A stretch of 28,268 nucleotides of DNA from CAZRXG01 sp964603985 (GCA_964603985.1 CAZRXG010000046.1:1-28268), one strand, 5' to 3'; numbered from the stretch's first letter, positions 14,847-23,492 are shown. Numbers and translations: made by a program. Notes: generated by a model from the sequence alone, not told the origin.

Positions 14847-17210
14847 CTACGTCTCCTCGGCCAGCGGCAGGGCAACGTAGAAGGTGCTGCCCTTATCCGG
14901 CTCGCTCTCCAGCCAGATCTGGCCGTTCATGGCCTCCATCAGGCGGCGCGTGATTGCCAGCCCCAACCCGGTGCCCTCGTACTCGCGGGTGCTCGAGCTG
15001 TCCACCTGGCGGAACTCGTCGAAGATCACCCCCTGGTCCTCCCCGGCGATGCCGATGCCGGTGTCCTTGACGGCCACCACGACCACCGGGCGGGTGATAT
15101 TCGGGTGGGGATATTCGGCTGTCTCGCCGGGACGCAGCACGCACGCGTCGATGCTGACCGAGCCTTGCGAGGTGAACTTGATGGCGTTGCTGAGCAGGTT
15201 GGAAAAGACCTGGGTCACGCGTCCGAGGTCGCCCAGCACTTCGGGCAGGTCGTCGGCGAAATCACGCTCGACGGCCAGCCCCTTCGCAAGGGCCTGCGGC
15301 TCGATGGCGGTCAGGCAGTTCTTGAGCACGTGGGCGATCTGGAGCGGCTCGATCTGGTACTCGGCGCCGCCCGCCTCGATCTTGGACAGGTCGAGCACGT
15401 CGTTGATCAGGTTGAGCAGGTGGCCGCCGTTGCGCTTGACGGCCTCCAGGCGGGAGGTCTGCTTCTCGGTGATGGGGCCGTACAGGCCCTGGAGCAGCAG
15501 GTCGGTGTAGCCGATGACGCTGTTGAGCGGGGTGCGAAGCTCGTGGCTCATGTGAGCCAGGAAGGTGCTTTTGGCCTGATTAGCCGCCTCGGCGGCCTGC
15601 TTGGCGACTTCCAGCTCGGCCTGGGCGCGCCGCCGCTCGGCCAGCTCCTCCTGGAGCGCCTGGTAGAGGCGGGCGTTTTCGAGCGCCTGACCGGCGGCAG
15701 CGGCGACGCGCTCGGCGAGCTGCACCTCTTTGTAGGTAAATTCGCGCCGCTCGATGGCGTCCAGGCCCAGCGTGCCGATGGCGCGGTCGCGGACGACGAT
15801 GGGGACGATCATGATGGAGGTGGTGCCGCGCTGCCGGAAGAGCGCCCAGGAGGGCCTGACGCGGGGGTCGGTCTGGGCGTCGGGGATGACGACCGTCCGG
15901 CGCTCATCGAGGGCCAGCTCGGTGGCCGGGTTGCCATGCACGGGGATCACCTGGCCCAGCGCGGGCGGGCGGCCTTCCCCCAGGTGCTCGGCGATGGCGG
16001 TGAGGTGCGTGCCTTTCTCGTTGAGCACGGCCACCGCCGCCTGGGGCAAATCGAGCGCCTGCGCCAGCTCCCGGCAGACGGTTGCCAGGATGGTGTCGGG
16101 GTCGGGGGAGGAGGCGACCGCCTCCAGCACGCGGTTGAGCACCACGGCCTCCAGCAACTGGTCGTCAAGCTCCTGCCAGACGCGCTTCCGCGTGGTGACA
16201 TCGCGCAGGTTGATCACGCGCCCCCGCAGGCTACCCCAGCGGTCGTGGATGGGCGCGATGCGCAGTTCGTAGGCACGCAGGTCGCCGTCCTGGCCTAACT
16301 CGATCTCCTCAAACGCCTCCGGCATGTCGCGGAAACGCCCGGCCAGGTCGGGGTACTCTGAGAACACCTCCGCGCCGGGCCGACCGACGACCTCCCCGGC
16401 GCGGCGGCCAAGGATCACCTCGGCTGCCGGGTTGAGGTCGACGACATGGTTGTCGGCGTCGAGGACGAGCACGGCCTCGATCATGTTTTCGAGCACCATG
16501 TCACGCGCGATGGGCACGATGTTGAACAGGCGTCCACGCAGCACCACCCAGCCGAAGGCCAGGCAGGTGATGTTGAAGCCGAAAGGCGTGAGGTCGATGT
16601 AGGGTAAGGGGTTAAGACCGGCGAGTTGGATCATGTTGAACACGAAGGGCACCAGCGCACCGATGATCAGGAAGGCGATCTGCCCCCGGTACAACTGCGG
16701 CGAGCGGGTCAGCGCGCGGAACAGAATAAACAGCCCGGCCATCAGCAGGGCATAGGAGTAGGCAGCGTGCACCCAGAAGAGTGGCCCGTAGACGATATTA
16801 GTCGAGGGGTAGGGAGTGCTGGTATCGACATCGAGCACCGTGAAGAACAGATGGTGGTGCGGGTTGGTCCAGATCACGGGGATCAGGAAGGCGTAGAAGG
16901 CACACAGCAGGACGATCCTGAGCGGGGTCAGCCAGTGGCCGCTGCCGGAGAACTCAAGCGTGAAGAAGAACCAGGTAAGCACCACACACATGATGCTGAC
17001 GTACATGAGGTTGATGACGATGGTCTTGCTGGACTGGGTGCGGGCCAGCAGCTCACCGGCGTGCAGGATCGCCCACGCGGCCACTGTCAGCAGCAGCAGC
17101 GTGAAGGAGCGACCGGAAGGGGGCTTCAGACGGATAACGAAGACCGCGAGGCCGGTGGATAGGACGGCGGCGACTGCCAGCGGAACCACGTAGGGGAGGA
17201 TCTCGTTCAT
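14847..17210 (-). CDS. 7TM-PAS-GAF sensor histidine kinase
   Basis: The ATG at 17210, with AAGGGA 8 bases upstream, gives 787 residues. Order: about seven hydrophobic helices (1-225) in the arrangement of the N-terminal 7TM histidine kinase domain; a PAS domain (235-345, starting DMVLENMIEAVLVLDADN); GAF (350-515); and a coiled coil rich in Ala/Glu (515-548). Then come HisKA with the phospho-acceptor His556 in FLAHMSHELRTPLNS, and HATPase_c with N675, DTGIGIA (716-722), the F-box region FDEF and GTGLGL (747-752). There is no attached receiver and no adjacent response regulator on this strand, so the partner is unknown. The 7TM region probably senses a membrane or small-molecule cue and the GAF domain a cytosolic ligand. 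It appears to share a transcript with proline dehydrogenase downstream. Architecture is certain; signal and target are not. Confidence 0.93.
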   Translation of the reverse strand: MNEILPYVVPLAVAAVLSTGLAVFVIRLKPPSGRSFTLLLLTVAAWAILHAGELLARTQSSKTIVINLMYVSIMCVVLTWFFFTLEFSGSGHWLTPLRIVLLCAFYAFLIPVIWTNPHHHLFFTVLDVDTSTPYPSTNIVYGPLFWVHAAYSYALLMAGLFILFRALTRSPQLYRGQIAFLIIGALVPFVFNMIQLAGLNPLPYIDLTPFGFNITCLAFGWVVLRGRLFNIVPIARDMVLENMIEAVLVLDADNHVVDLNPAAEVILGRRAGEVVGRPGAEVFSEYPDLAGRFRDMPEAFEEIELGQDGDLRAYELRIAPIHDRWGSLRGRVINLRDVTTRKRVWQELDDQLLEAVVLNRVLEAVASSPDPDTILATVCRELAQALDLPQAAVAVLNEKGTHLTAIAEHLGEGRPPALGQVIPVHGNPATELALDERRTVVIPDAQTDPRVRPSWALFRQRGTTSIMIVPIVVRDRAIGTLGLDAIERREFTYKEVQLAERVAAAAGQALENARLYQALQEELAERRRAQAELEVAKQAAEAANQAKSTFLAHMSHELRTPLNSVIGYTDLLLQGLYGPITEKQTSRLEAVKRNGGHLLNLINDVLDLSKIEAGGAEYQIEPLQIAHVLKNCLTAIEPQALAKGLAVERDFADDLPEVLGDLGRVTQVFSNLLSNAIKFTSQGSVSIDACVLRPGETAEYPHPNITRPVVVVAVKDTGIGIAGEDQGVIFDEFRQVDSSSTREYEGTGLGLAITRRLMEAMNGQIWLESEPDKGSTFYVALPLAEET

Positions 17211-17289
17211 GATGATTGTCCCTTGTAAGTTTTGCCCGCTCCCGCCCACACAAGCCGGGGGCAGGAGCCGGGATGTTCAGATTTGCACG

Positions 17290-17322
17290 CCGCTGCCGGG
17301 CCTCTCGTCCAACCGGCAGCGG
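17290..17322 (-). terminator. strong hairpin downstream of the thioredoxin-like gene
   Basis: A perfect 10-bp inverted repeat, CCGCTGCCGG / CCGGCAGCGG with a 13-base loop, lies between the thioredoxin-like stop (17340) and the kinase start (17210). No U-run follows on the minus strand, so it may act as an mRNA 3' stabiliser or a non-canonical terminator. Confidence 0.4.
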
Positions 17323-17339
17323 TGGCGGCCCGACGGCGC

Positions 17340-18419
17340 TCAGGGCATCTGGAAGTAACCAGCCTGACCGGGGTTGCCGCCCGGCGCGACGCACGAGGTA
17401 AACGTAAAAGCGTACAACGCCAGCCCGTTGGTCCGGAAGATCAGCTCCAACTCGTGCGATTCGAAGTCCGGGTTCCTGACCAGCCCATACAGGCGCGGGC
17501 GCGTGACGTGCAGGATGCTCAGATCGCCGTCGTAGGCGATGTCGGCTCCGGCGTTGAGAGGAGCCAGCGGCCCGCCATCCTGGCGCACCTCGACGGTGGG
17601 CGGCCCGTCGGCAGGGCGCAGGCCGAGCGCCACCTCGACCGGGTCACCGGAGGGGCTGAGAACGGCGTTCACCCCGACGGCGCTGTAAGGCAGGCTGATC
17701 CGCCCGCCGTTCTGCCCGGCGAAAGCCAGGTGCTCGCGGCCCGCCCGCCAGATGCCCGACGCGTAGAAATACGGCTCGCGCTGCTCCCCCGGGGCCTGGT
17801 AGACGACCGGGTTGTCGGCGGCGTAGCCCTCGCGGTTGCCGAGCGCGCCGCGCTCGTACCCGGCGTACAGTTCGGGCGTGGGGCGGTAGCAGACCGCGCC
17901 GGGGGTGTCTTCCTCGCGCAGCGGGGGCAGCCGGTCGGGGAGCGATACGTCCGGGTCACGCTCGCGCAGCAGGGCCTGGATGGCGTGCTCGGTTTCCCGG
18001 TAGTAGCCCTCACCCGCGCGCCGGTAGCGAATGTACCCGTCGCCGTCGACCAGGTACCGGGCCGGCCAGGCGCGGTTGGCGAAGCGCTCCCAGGTCTGGT
18101 AGTCGTTGTCGAGCAGGACGGGATAACGGATGCCAAACTCCTCGACCGCCGCTTCGACCTGGGCCTGTTGGCGGGCGAACTTGAATTCCGGGGTGTGGAC
18201 GCCCACGATGACCAGACCCCGGTCGGCGTAACGCCGGTGCCAACTTGTCACGTAGGGGAGGGTGCGAATACAATTGAGGCAGGTGTAATCCCAGAAATCG
18301 ACCAGCAAGACCCGCCCGCGCAGCCGGGCCTCGGCGAGCGGACGGGCAGCGTTCAGCCACTTGCCCGGAGCGAACTCTGGAGCGTGCACCAGCGGAGGGT
18401 TCAGCAGATTCTCGTCCAT
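17340..18419 (-). CDS. TlpA/DipZ-like thioredoxin-fold protein with C-terminal beta domain
   Basis: The protein has 359 residues. The thioredoxin-fold part (about 15-150) has LLVDFWDYTCLNCIRTLP, with the redox pair C47 and C50 in a T-C-x-N-C motif typical of DipZ-type proteins, and the cis-proline at about P119 in RAWPARYLVDGDG. Residues 160-359 form a second domain of mostly beta strands, as in the C-terminal carbohydrate-binding-like part of DipZ/TlpA relatives. The usual role is thiol reduction or oxidation of exported proteins, but no signal peptide or membrane helix is seen at this start. It may therefore act in the cytosol, or the true start may differ. There is no Shine-Dalgarno sequence; a TAAAAT box lies 6 bp before the ATG, suggesting a leaderless mRNA. 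The gene is divergent from a large histidine kinase gene. Confidence 0.85.
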   Translation of the reverse strand: MDENLLNPPLVHAPEFAPGKWLNAARPLAEARLRGRVLLVDFWDYTCLNCIRTLPYVTSWHRRYADRGLVIVGVHTPEFKFARQQAQVEAAVEEFGIRYPVLLDNDYQTWERFANRAWPARYLVDGDGYIRYRRAGEGYYRETEHAIQALLRERDPDVSLPDRLPPLREEDTPGAVCYRPTPELYAGYERGALGNREGYAADNPVVYQAPGEQREPYFYASGIWRAGREHLAFAGQNGGRISLPYSAVGVNAVLSPSGDPVEVALGLRPADGPPTVEVRQDGGPLAPLNAGADIAYDGDLSILHVTRPRLYGLVRNPDFESHELELIFRTNGLALYAFTFTSCVAPGGNPGQAGYFQMP

Positions 18420-18425
18420 ACCCGG

Positions 18426-18431
18426 ATTTTA
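18426..18431 (-). promoter_or_regulatory. possible leaderless -10 box
   Basis: TAAAAT on the minus strand ends six bases before the thioredoxin-like ATG, which lacks a ribosome binding site. The best -35 at 18 bp spacing (TTTCCC) is weak. The call rests mainly on geometry shared with the TATAAT at 178-183. Confidence 0.35.
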
Positions 18432-18536
18432 ACATTGTCCCCACGCCGGGGGAAAGCCTTCTGGTGCTATCGATTGCAAATTGTAAGGATAGAGGAGTAA
18501 CGTGGTCGGGCGTCACGCCGTTTAATCATTTAGAGC

Positions 18537-21098
18537 GTGAAGTTCATGACCGCCTACCACGCGCCAACTACCGGGGGCAGAGCACCTATGCCTGATAAAC
18601 CGGCCTCCCAAGCGGCTGCCGCGCGACGCAGCCAGGCTCTGGCTGCGCTTCATACCATCGGCCTGGACATCAGTTCGCAGTTGGAGATGGGCGAGCTGCT
18701 GCGCGAGATCATCCGGCACGCCGTCGATCTGCTGGGCGGTGATGCCGGGGGCACCATCTACATGTACGAGCCAACCGAAGACCTCCTGCGGGTGGTGGAG
18801 GGCACCGGCTACTCGGAGCAGCACATCGGGCGGACGATGAAGCCAGGCGAGGGCCTGGCGGGACGGGCCTTTGAAAACAACCGGGCGATGACGGTCGAGG
18901 ATTACCGGGGCTGGGAGGGCCGGTCACCGACCTACGCCAGGGAGGACATCAGGGCGGTGCTGTCGGTGCCGCTGCGTTGGCAGGATCAGGTGATCGGTGT
19001 GCTGAACATCGTCTCCAGCCGGGAGGGGCGGGTCTTTGACGAGGACGACATATGGCTGGCCGAGTTGTTTGCTGCACAGGCAGCCATCGCCATCAGCAAC
19101 GCCCGGCTGTACGAAGAGTCGCGCCGCATACAGGAGCGCTTCCGTGATATCGCGCTCAGCACATCGGACTGGCTGTGGGAGATCGACCGGGCAGGGTGCA
19201 TGATCTACTGCTCCGACCGGATCACCGATGTCCTGGGCTACAGGCCGGAGGAGGTATTCGGCAAGTCTATTTTCGACTTCGTGCACCCCGACGACCTGGA
19301 GCGCCTGGTGGCCACCGTCAACCAGCCCCCCCTCGACGGCGAAGCGACCGTCATTTTCGGGGGCACGTTCTACCACAAGAGCGGTCGCGAGGTGATCCTG
19401 GAAGCGACCGGCTCGCCCTTGCTTGACGCGTCAGGGTGCGTGATCGGCTACCGGGGCACGGTCCGGGACGTGACGCAGTGGCGAGAGGCCACGCAGCGCG
19501 AGCAGATCGCCTACGAGATCGGCCAGCAGTTGATCACCTTCCTCTCGCTCGACGAGCTAATGGACAGCATCGTCCGGCGAATCCGGGAAGCGTTCGAGTA
19601 CTACCACGTGCACGTTTTCCTGTTCGACGGTGAGACGGAGGAACTGGTCGTCAAGGCGTGCTCCTCGGAAGTGGGCACGACCTCCGAGTCAGCCATCCCG
19701 CTGGTCGCCAGGCCCAGCCTGGTCGCGCGGGCGGCCAGGAGCCTGCGGCCGGTCGTCTCGCACGACGTACGGGCCGATTCCAGCTACCTGCCCAACGTGC
19801 TGCTGCCCGATACGCGGTCGGAGGTGGCGTGCCCGCTCTTCCGGGGGGAGCGGCTGCTGGGCGTGCTGGACGTGCAGTCGGCGGAGGTGGCACACTTCAG
19901 CGAGGCCGAAGTGCGGACGCTGGAAAACCTGGCGGCGCAGATCTCGATTGCCGTCGAAAATGCGCGGCTGTACCGGGCGCTGGAGCAGCAGGCCGAACAC
20001 CTGGAGGAGCTGGTCAGCGAGCGCACGGACGAGATCACCCGTGAGCGCGAGCGGCTGACGGCCATCGTCGAGAACGCGGGCGAGGGTATCATCTTCACCA
20101 CGCTGCAAGGCGTGCTCGAATACGCCAACCCGGCCTGGGAGCAGCTCACCGGCCACCGCCTCGACGACGTGATCGGCACATCCGCCCCCGACCTGCTGGG
20201 CCTCACGCCTGACAAACGGCAGGAGATCAGCAGGACGGTTATCAAAGGGGACACCTGGAAGGGGGAGTTTAACCCGCGACGGCCCGACGGCTCCGGGTAC
20301 GTCGCGGACGCGACCGTCGCCCCTGTGATCGACATGGACGGCCGGGTCGCCTACCTGGTGAGCGTGATGCGCGACATCACCGCCCAGAAAGAGGTCGAGC
20401 GGATGCGCACCCGGTTCGTCGCCAACGTCTCGCACGAGCTGCGCACGCCGATCGCCAACCTCAAGCTGTACCACACGCTGCTCAACACCGGCCCCAAAGA
20501 AAGGCGCAAGTTCTACCTGGACACGATGGCCGGGCAAATCGGTCGTCTGGAGCGGCTGGTCGAGGACCTGCTCGACCTCTCCAGGATCGACCGGGGCGTG
20601 CTGGCGATGAACCCCCAGAAGCTCAACCCCAACGACCTGGTGGAGGAGATCGTGCACGCCCATTCGCCGCGTGCCGAGGAACGTGGTCTCTCGCTGACCA
20701 CCGATCTGGCCCCTGACCTGCCTGAGATCTGCGCCGACCGCGAGCGCATCATGCAGGTGTTGGTCAACCTGCTGGCTAACGCCATCAACTACACCTCGGA
20801 GGGAGACCGGCTGGGCATCCGCACCTGGCTGGACGAGGAGGCGCACGCTCCCAGGGTGGCGTTGTGTGTGTGGGACACCGGCCCAGGCATCGCGCCGGAG
20901 GATCTGCCCTTCATCTTCAACCGCTTTTTCCGCGCCCAGACGGCCAAGGATTCAGGCGTGCCGGGTACGGGGCTGGGGCTGAGCATCGCCAAGGAGAACG
21001 TCGCCCTGCACCACGGCACGATCAAGGTCAACAGCACCCTTGGCGAGGGCACGCAGTTCACGGTGTACCTGCCCATCGACCGGCCGCCCGCTTCGTAG
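18537..21098 (+). CDS. GAF-PAS-GAF-PAS sensor histidine kinase
   Basis: The protein has 853 residues and is soluble. Order: GAF1 (about 35-190), PAS1 (200-315, with a PAC-like YRGTVRDVTQWR end), GAF2 (320-480), a coiled coil (480-507), PAS2 (508-618), HisKA with phospho-acceptor His633 in VANVSHELRTPIAN, and HATPase_c with N-box NLLANAINY (744-752), DTGPGIA (780-786) and GTGLGLS (810-816). GAF2 contains PDTRSEVACPL, closely like the GAF of the PAS-GAF protein at 24916, suggesting a shared origin. There is no membrane segment, so it senses an internal signal. The start is uncertain: GTG at 18537, ATG at 18546 or ATG at 18588; none has a good ribosome binding site. The AGGAG at 18493 instead precedes a 7-codon reading frame. 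No adjacent response regulator is found; the nearest is the receiver at 25822. Confidence 0.93.
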   Translation: MKFMTAYHAPTTGGRAPMPDKPASQAAAARRSQALAALHTIGLDISSQLEMGELLREIIRHAVDLLGGDAGGTIYMYEPTEDLLRVVEGTGYSEQHIGRTMKPGEGLAGRAFENNRAMTVEDYRGWEGRSPTYAREDIRAVLSVPLRWQDQVIGVLNIVSSREGRVFDEDDIWLAELFAAQAAIAISNARLYEESRRIQERFRDIALSTSDWLWEIDRAGCMIYCSDRITDVLGYRPEEVFGKSIFDFVHPDDLERLVATVNQPPLDGEATVIFGGTFYHKSGREVILEATGSPLLDASGCVIGYRGTVRDVTQWREATQREQIAYEIGQQLITFLSLDELMDSIVRRIREAFEYYHVHVFLFDGETEELVVKACSSEVGTTSESAIPLVARPSLVARAARSLRPVVSHDVRADSSYLPNVLLPDTRSEVACPLFRGERLLGVLDVQSAEVAHFSEAEVRTLENLAAQISIAVENARLYRALEQQAEHLEELVSERTDEITRERERLTAIVENAGEGIIFTTLQGVLEYANPAWEQLTGHRLDDVIGTSAPDLLGLTPDKRQEISRTVIKGDTWKGEFNPRRPDGSGYVADATVAPVIDMDGRVAYLVSVMRDITAQKEVERMRTRFVANVSHELRTPIANLKLYHTLLNTGPKERRKFYLDTMAGQIGRLERLVEDLLDLSRIDRGVLAMNPQKLNPNDLVEEIVHAHSPRAEERGLSLTTDLAPDLPEICADRERIMQVLVNLLANAINYTSEGDRLGIRTWLDEEAHAPRVALCVWDTGPGIAPEDLPFIFNRFFRAQTAKDSGVPGTGLGLSIAKENVALHHGTIKVNSTLGEGTQFTVYLPIDRPPAS

Positions 21099-21130
21099 CA
21101 GCCCGGCGAGTCAGGCGGCGATCCTGTGCC

Positions 21131-22105
21131 CTACGGTGACGGCTCCAGGTCCGTCAGGCGGTCAAGCTCGCGGACGGTCGCGTAGGGGATGAAGCCCCGC
21201 GCCAGCGCCTCCTGGTAGAAGCGTTCCACCTTGCCGGGCCGGGTGACGTAGTCCACCGCGTAGACCGTCACCCCGGCGGCCTGATAATCCACCAGCAGGT
21301 CGAGGACGTAATCCTGCGGATTGTAGGGCGCGTTCTCGTCCACGTTGTCGCTGTAGAAGAAGGTATCCTCCACCCCGATGGCGTCGATCAGGTCGAGGTA
21401 AGCGGCGGCCTGACCAGCATCCAGATATTCGATGATCTCCGGCGCGTTCTGCGGCACGATGAGAAAATCGCCGTCCACCGCCCGCGCGTGGGTGTCAATC
21501 GCGGCGACGAAGTCGAACATGTCGACGGCGGCGTCCGGGTTGACGAAGGACGCGCCCAGGTCTTCCTCGCCGATCCAGTAGTAAAAGGCGTCGACGATGT
21601 CGAGGTACGCGCCGTCGAAGCCCGCCGCCAGGATCTCGTCGAGGTAATCGAAGGTGATGGCCTGCCACTCCGGTGCCCAGAACTGCACCTTGTAGTTGCC
21701 GCACCAGTCGGGGTTGGCCGGTTCCAGCCAGTAAGGCGCGGAATCGGACAGGAGCGCGGAGCACTCGTCGCCGGTGTCCTCGACCCAGGCGGGGTTCCAG
21801 TAGGGGCGGTAGGATTCCGCCTCGCCGATACTCAGGTAGCTCAGCACCGTCTTGCCGTTGGCCTGAAGCCGGGCGATTTGCGCTGCCGGGAACGGAATGC
21901 CGTCGTCGTCGGCGTAGTCGATCACCAGCACGTCAAACCGGCTGGCGGCCAGCTCGTCCGGGTTGATGTTTTGCAACTGGTAGGCCCAGCGCACGCCGGT
22001 TCCGCCGCCCGGTGCCTGCGGGGGTGTGGGGTTGGCCGGGGTGCACGATAAGAATACGGCTGCCAGAGCAGCTACGAGGATTGGCCGGTATCGATTAACG
22101 TTCAT
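21131..22105 (-). CDS. GH114-like (endo-alpha-1,4-polygalactosaminidase/TM1410 family) secreted protein
   Basis: From the ATG at 22105, preceded by GGAGCGAAGGGTG, the protein has 324 residues. The N-terminus is a signal sequence with a candidate lipidated Cys21 (VFLSC; Phe at -3 is atypical) and then a Pro-rich linker. The catalytic domain is a TIM-barrel type. It starts RWAYQLQNINPDEL, has VLVIDYADDDG (59-69), VLSYLSIGEAE (87-97), GFDGAYLDIVDAFYYW (162-177) and VPQNAPE (217-223). These strand-end acidic residues and the SIGEAE motif mark glycoside hydrolase family 114/TM1410-like proteins, some of which cut alpha-1,4-galactosaminoglycan in biofilm matrix. It probably acts outside the cell on its own or a neighbour's polysaccharide. 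A TTGACC box lies at 22159-22164 but has no good -10. It is convergent with the histidine kinase gene and divergent from the AT-rich island. Confidence 0.82.
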   Translation of the reverse strand: MNVNRYRPILVAALAAVFLSCTPANPTPPQAPGGGTGVRWAYQLQNINPDELAASRFDVLVIDYADDDGIPFPAAQIARLQANGKTVLSYLSIGEAESYRPYWNPAWVEDTGDECSALLSDSAPYWLEPANPDWCGNYKVQFWAPEWQAITFDYLDEILAAGFDGAYLDIVDAFYYWIGEEDLGASFVNPDAAVDMFDFVAAIDTHARAVDGDFLIVPQNAPEIIEYLDAGQAAAYLDLIDAIGVEDTFFYSDNVDENAPYNPQDYVLDLLVDYQAAGVTVYAVDYVTRPGKVERFYQEALARGFIPYATVRELDRLTDLEPSP

Positions 22106-22211
22106 CACCCTTCGCTCCGCCGTTGGCACTGTTAAGACGTGGCACATGCAGTGTACCGGTCAAGCCCCCATTTTCGCCATAAACCCGCCGCCCGCTTTTC
22201 CCCCGCCGGAA

Positions 22212-22421
22212 ATGGACTACAATGGGCGAGGTTTGCCTCTCATTTCACTTGCTACCTACGTTAATCGAGCAGCGGTTTGGGCTTTCTACGTTGAACGTAC
22301 ACCAGAAACCTGGGAGAAAACAGTCAATTTGCCCTTTGAGACAAAGGCTAAACGTGTCGCAAAGCATGGGCATCCGAGTTCAAGTGAACTTCAACGAATA
22401 GGAGTTACAGTATTGCCATGA
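22212..22421 (+). CDS. possible small ORF overlapping the next gene (ATGA)
   Basis: A reading frame of 69 codons starts at the ATG at 22212 and ends at TGA 22419-22421, overlapping the ATG of the lipoprotein gene. The first codons lie in GC-rich DNA, and from about 22230 the composition turns AT-rich like the next gene. There is no good ribosome binding site, and the protein (many Ala, Thr and Lys; no helix or domain pattern) matches nothing I know. It may be a real leader gene, a decayed fragment at the island's edge, or chance. TACAAT at 22218-22223 could be a -10 box for the lipoprotein gene instead, which would make this frame non-coding. The remaining sequence between 22106 and 22211 shows no supportable gene. 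Confidence 0.22.
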   Translation: MDYNGRGLPLISLATYVNRAAVWAFYVERTPETWEKTVNLPFETKAKRVAKHGHPSSSELQRIGVTVLP

Positions 22422-23413
22422 CAGTCTTACAAAGACTAAGAGGTGTTCTGAAAGCTAAACCAATATACAAATCTATTTTTAATATAAGCATAGTTGTTGC
22501 TGGAATTACATTGACTTTATGTGGGTGTGCTTTTGAGAATCAAACACCGAAAGCCTACATTCAAGAGCAAGCCGAATGTGAGCCAGTACTGGAGATTAAT
22601 GGGAGAGTGGCTTCGGCTAATGAGTCAGTTCGTTTCGATGCGCAAAATCGAATCTATGTTTTATATCGCACTGGCAATCAAATAACTAGCTATCACACTG
22701 ATGGCACCATCAACTCTAGTTTTGACTTGTCGAACGATTCCGAAAACACTTTACAAGTGGTAGATTATGGAATCTGGAACGATAAACCAATTCTGGCTAC
22801 CAATGAGGGTCTTGTCCTTTTGCAGGACACCTCGTCTCCTCATCAGCTAGAATTACCAGAGATGTCTGATAATCAAAGTTTGGACGTTTGTACAGGTATA
22901 CCACGATCTCGTTTTATAGAGATCATCTCTGGAAAAGCGCTTTTTCTTTGCATGAGTGGTCTCGCACCATCTCGGAGTATTCTCTATTCACAGCTCGACG
23001 ATGAATGGCATATTTTCTACCGGGGAGAATCTTCGCATTATTCAGGGGTAACATGGACGAGCTTCGTTGCAGGTTGGAATGGGTATGCTTATATGCAGCG
23101 GGGAAAAAGCGTAGATAAGTATGATGTCAATGGAGAACTTATTGAGCGTATAGATATCAGTTATTCCCGATCATCTGATGAATACCCTTTAGGGATATTA
23201 CAGGCTATTGATGCAAATGGTAATTTGTATTTCTCGTACTCAAATACACTGCGCAAATATGATACTCTTGGAAAACTTGTCTGGACACAAGATTTATCAG
23301 TAACCCCACCGTTATTTCCCTTTATTATTGATCAATATGGAGCATACTATTACTTTGAATATCCCTCTATAGAGGATGTTGAAATTTCTCAGTTGATCAA
23401 ATGTATTCGTTAG
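22418..23413 (+). CDS. AT-rich lipoprotein of unknown function, probable beta-propeller
   Basis: The protein has 331 residues. After a Lys/Arg start, a hydrophobic segment (ISIVVAGITLTL) ends in a good lipobox LCGC, giving a lipidated Cys37. The rest shows repeated short motifs such as DAQNRIYVLY, DANGNLYFSYS and DQYGAYYYFEY, spaced like NHL/SMP-type beta-propeller blades in which a turn (D-x-x-G/N) precedes a Tyr-rich strand. A scaffold or binding role at the cell surface is plausible; no catalytic motif is seen. Base composition is far more AT-rich than anything else in the window, and codon use (TTT, AAT, TAT) differs sharply, so recent transfer is likely. AGGAG lies 13 bases before the ATG, a long spacing. 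It stands alone between a GH114-like gene and a hydrolase gene. Confidence 0.72.
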   Translation: MTVLQRLRGVLKAKPIYKSIFNISIVVAGITLTLCGCAFENQTPKAYIQEQAECEPVLEINGRVASANESVRFDAQNRIYVLYRTGNQITSYHTDGTINSSFDLSNDSENTLQVVDYGIWNDKPILATNEGLVLLQDTSSPHQLELPEMSDNQSLDVCTGIPRSRFIEIISGKALFLCMSGLAPSRSILYSQLDDEWHIFYRGESSHYSGVTWTSFVAGWNGYAYMQRGKSVDKYDVNGELIERIDISYSRSSDEYPLGILQAIDANGNLYFSYSNTLRKYDTLGKLVWTQDLSVTPPLFPFIIDQYGAYYYFEYPSIEDVEISQLIKCIR

Positions 23414-23440
23414 GTTGTTATTGATATTCAAAAGTTCTGC

Positions 23441-23456
23441 TCAACACTGGTGTTGA
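23441..23456. promoter_or_regulatory. 16-bp palindrome, operator-like
   Basis: TCAACACTGGTGTTGA is an inverted repeat with two 7-base arms around TG. It lies 28 bp after the AT-rich gene's stop and 37 bp before the hydrolase ATG at 23493. The size fits a binding site for a dimeric repressor; a weak terminator is the alternative. No regulator gene lies next to it. Confidence 0.3.
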
Positions 23457-23492
23457 ACATGAGCAAAGATGGGACCGGGTAAGGGAGGGCCT

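Noticed and set aside
15105..16298. 397-codon plus-strand frame opposite the 7TM kinase
   Set aside because: Antisense shadow of a kinase with intact catalytic motifs; no ribosome binding site or domain pattern.
17232..18500. 422-codon plus-strand frame over the thioredoxin-like gene
   Set aside because: Antisense to a gene with TCxNC and cis-Pro motifs; Arg/Gly/Val-rich shadow.
18502..18525. Seven-codon leader frame (GTG) with a good ribosome binding site before the soluble kinase
   Set aside because: Too short to support; no attenuator structure or codon bias seen. Kept as a note because the kinase's own starts lack a ribosome binding site.
19689..20846. 385-codon minus-strand frame inside the soluble kinase gene
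   Set aside because: Antisense shadow of PAS/HisKA/HATPase coding sequence.
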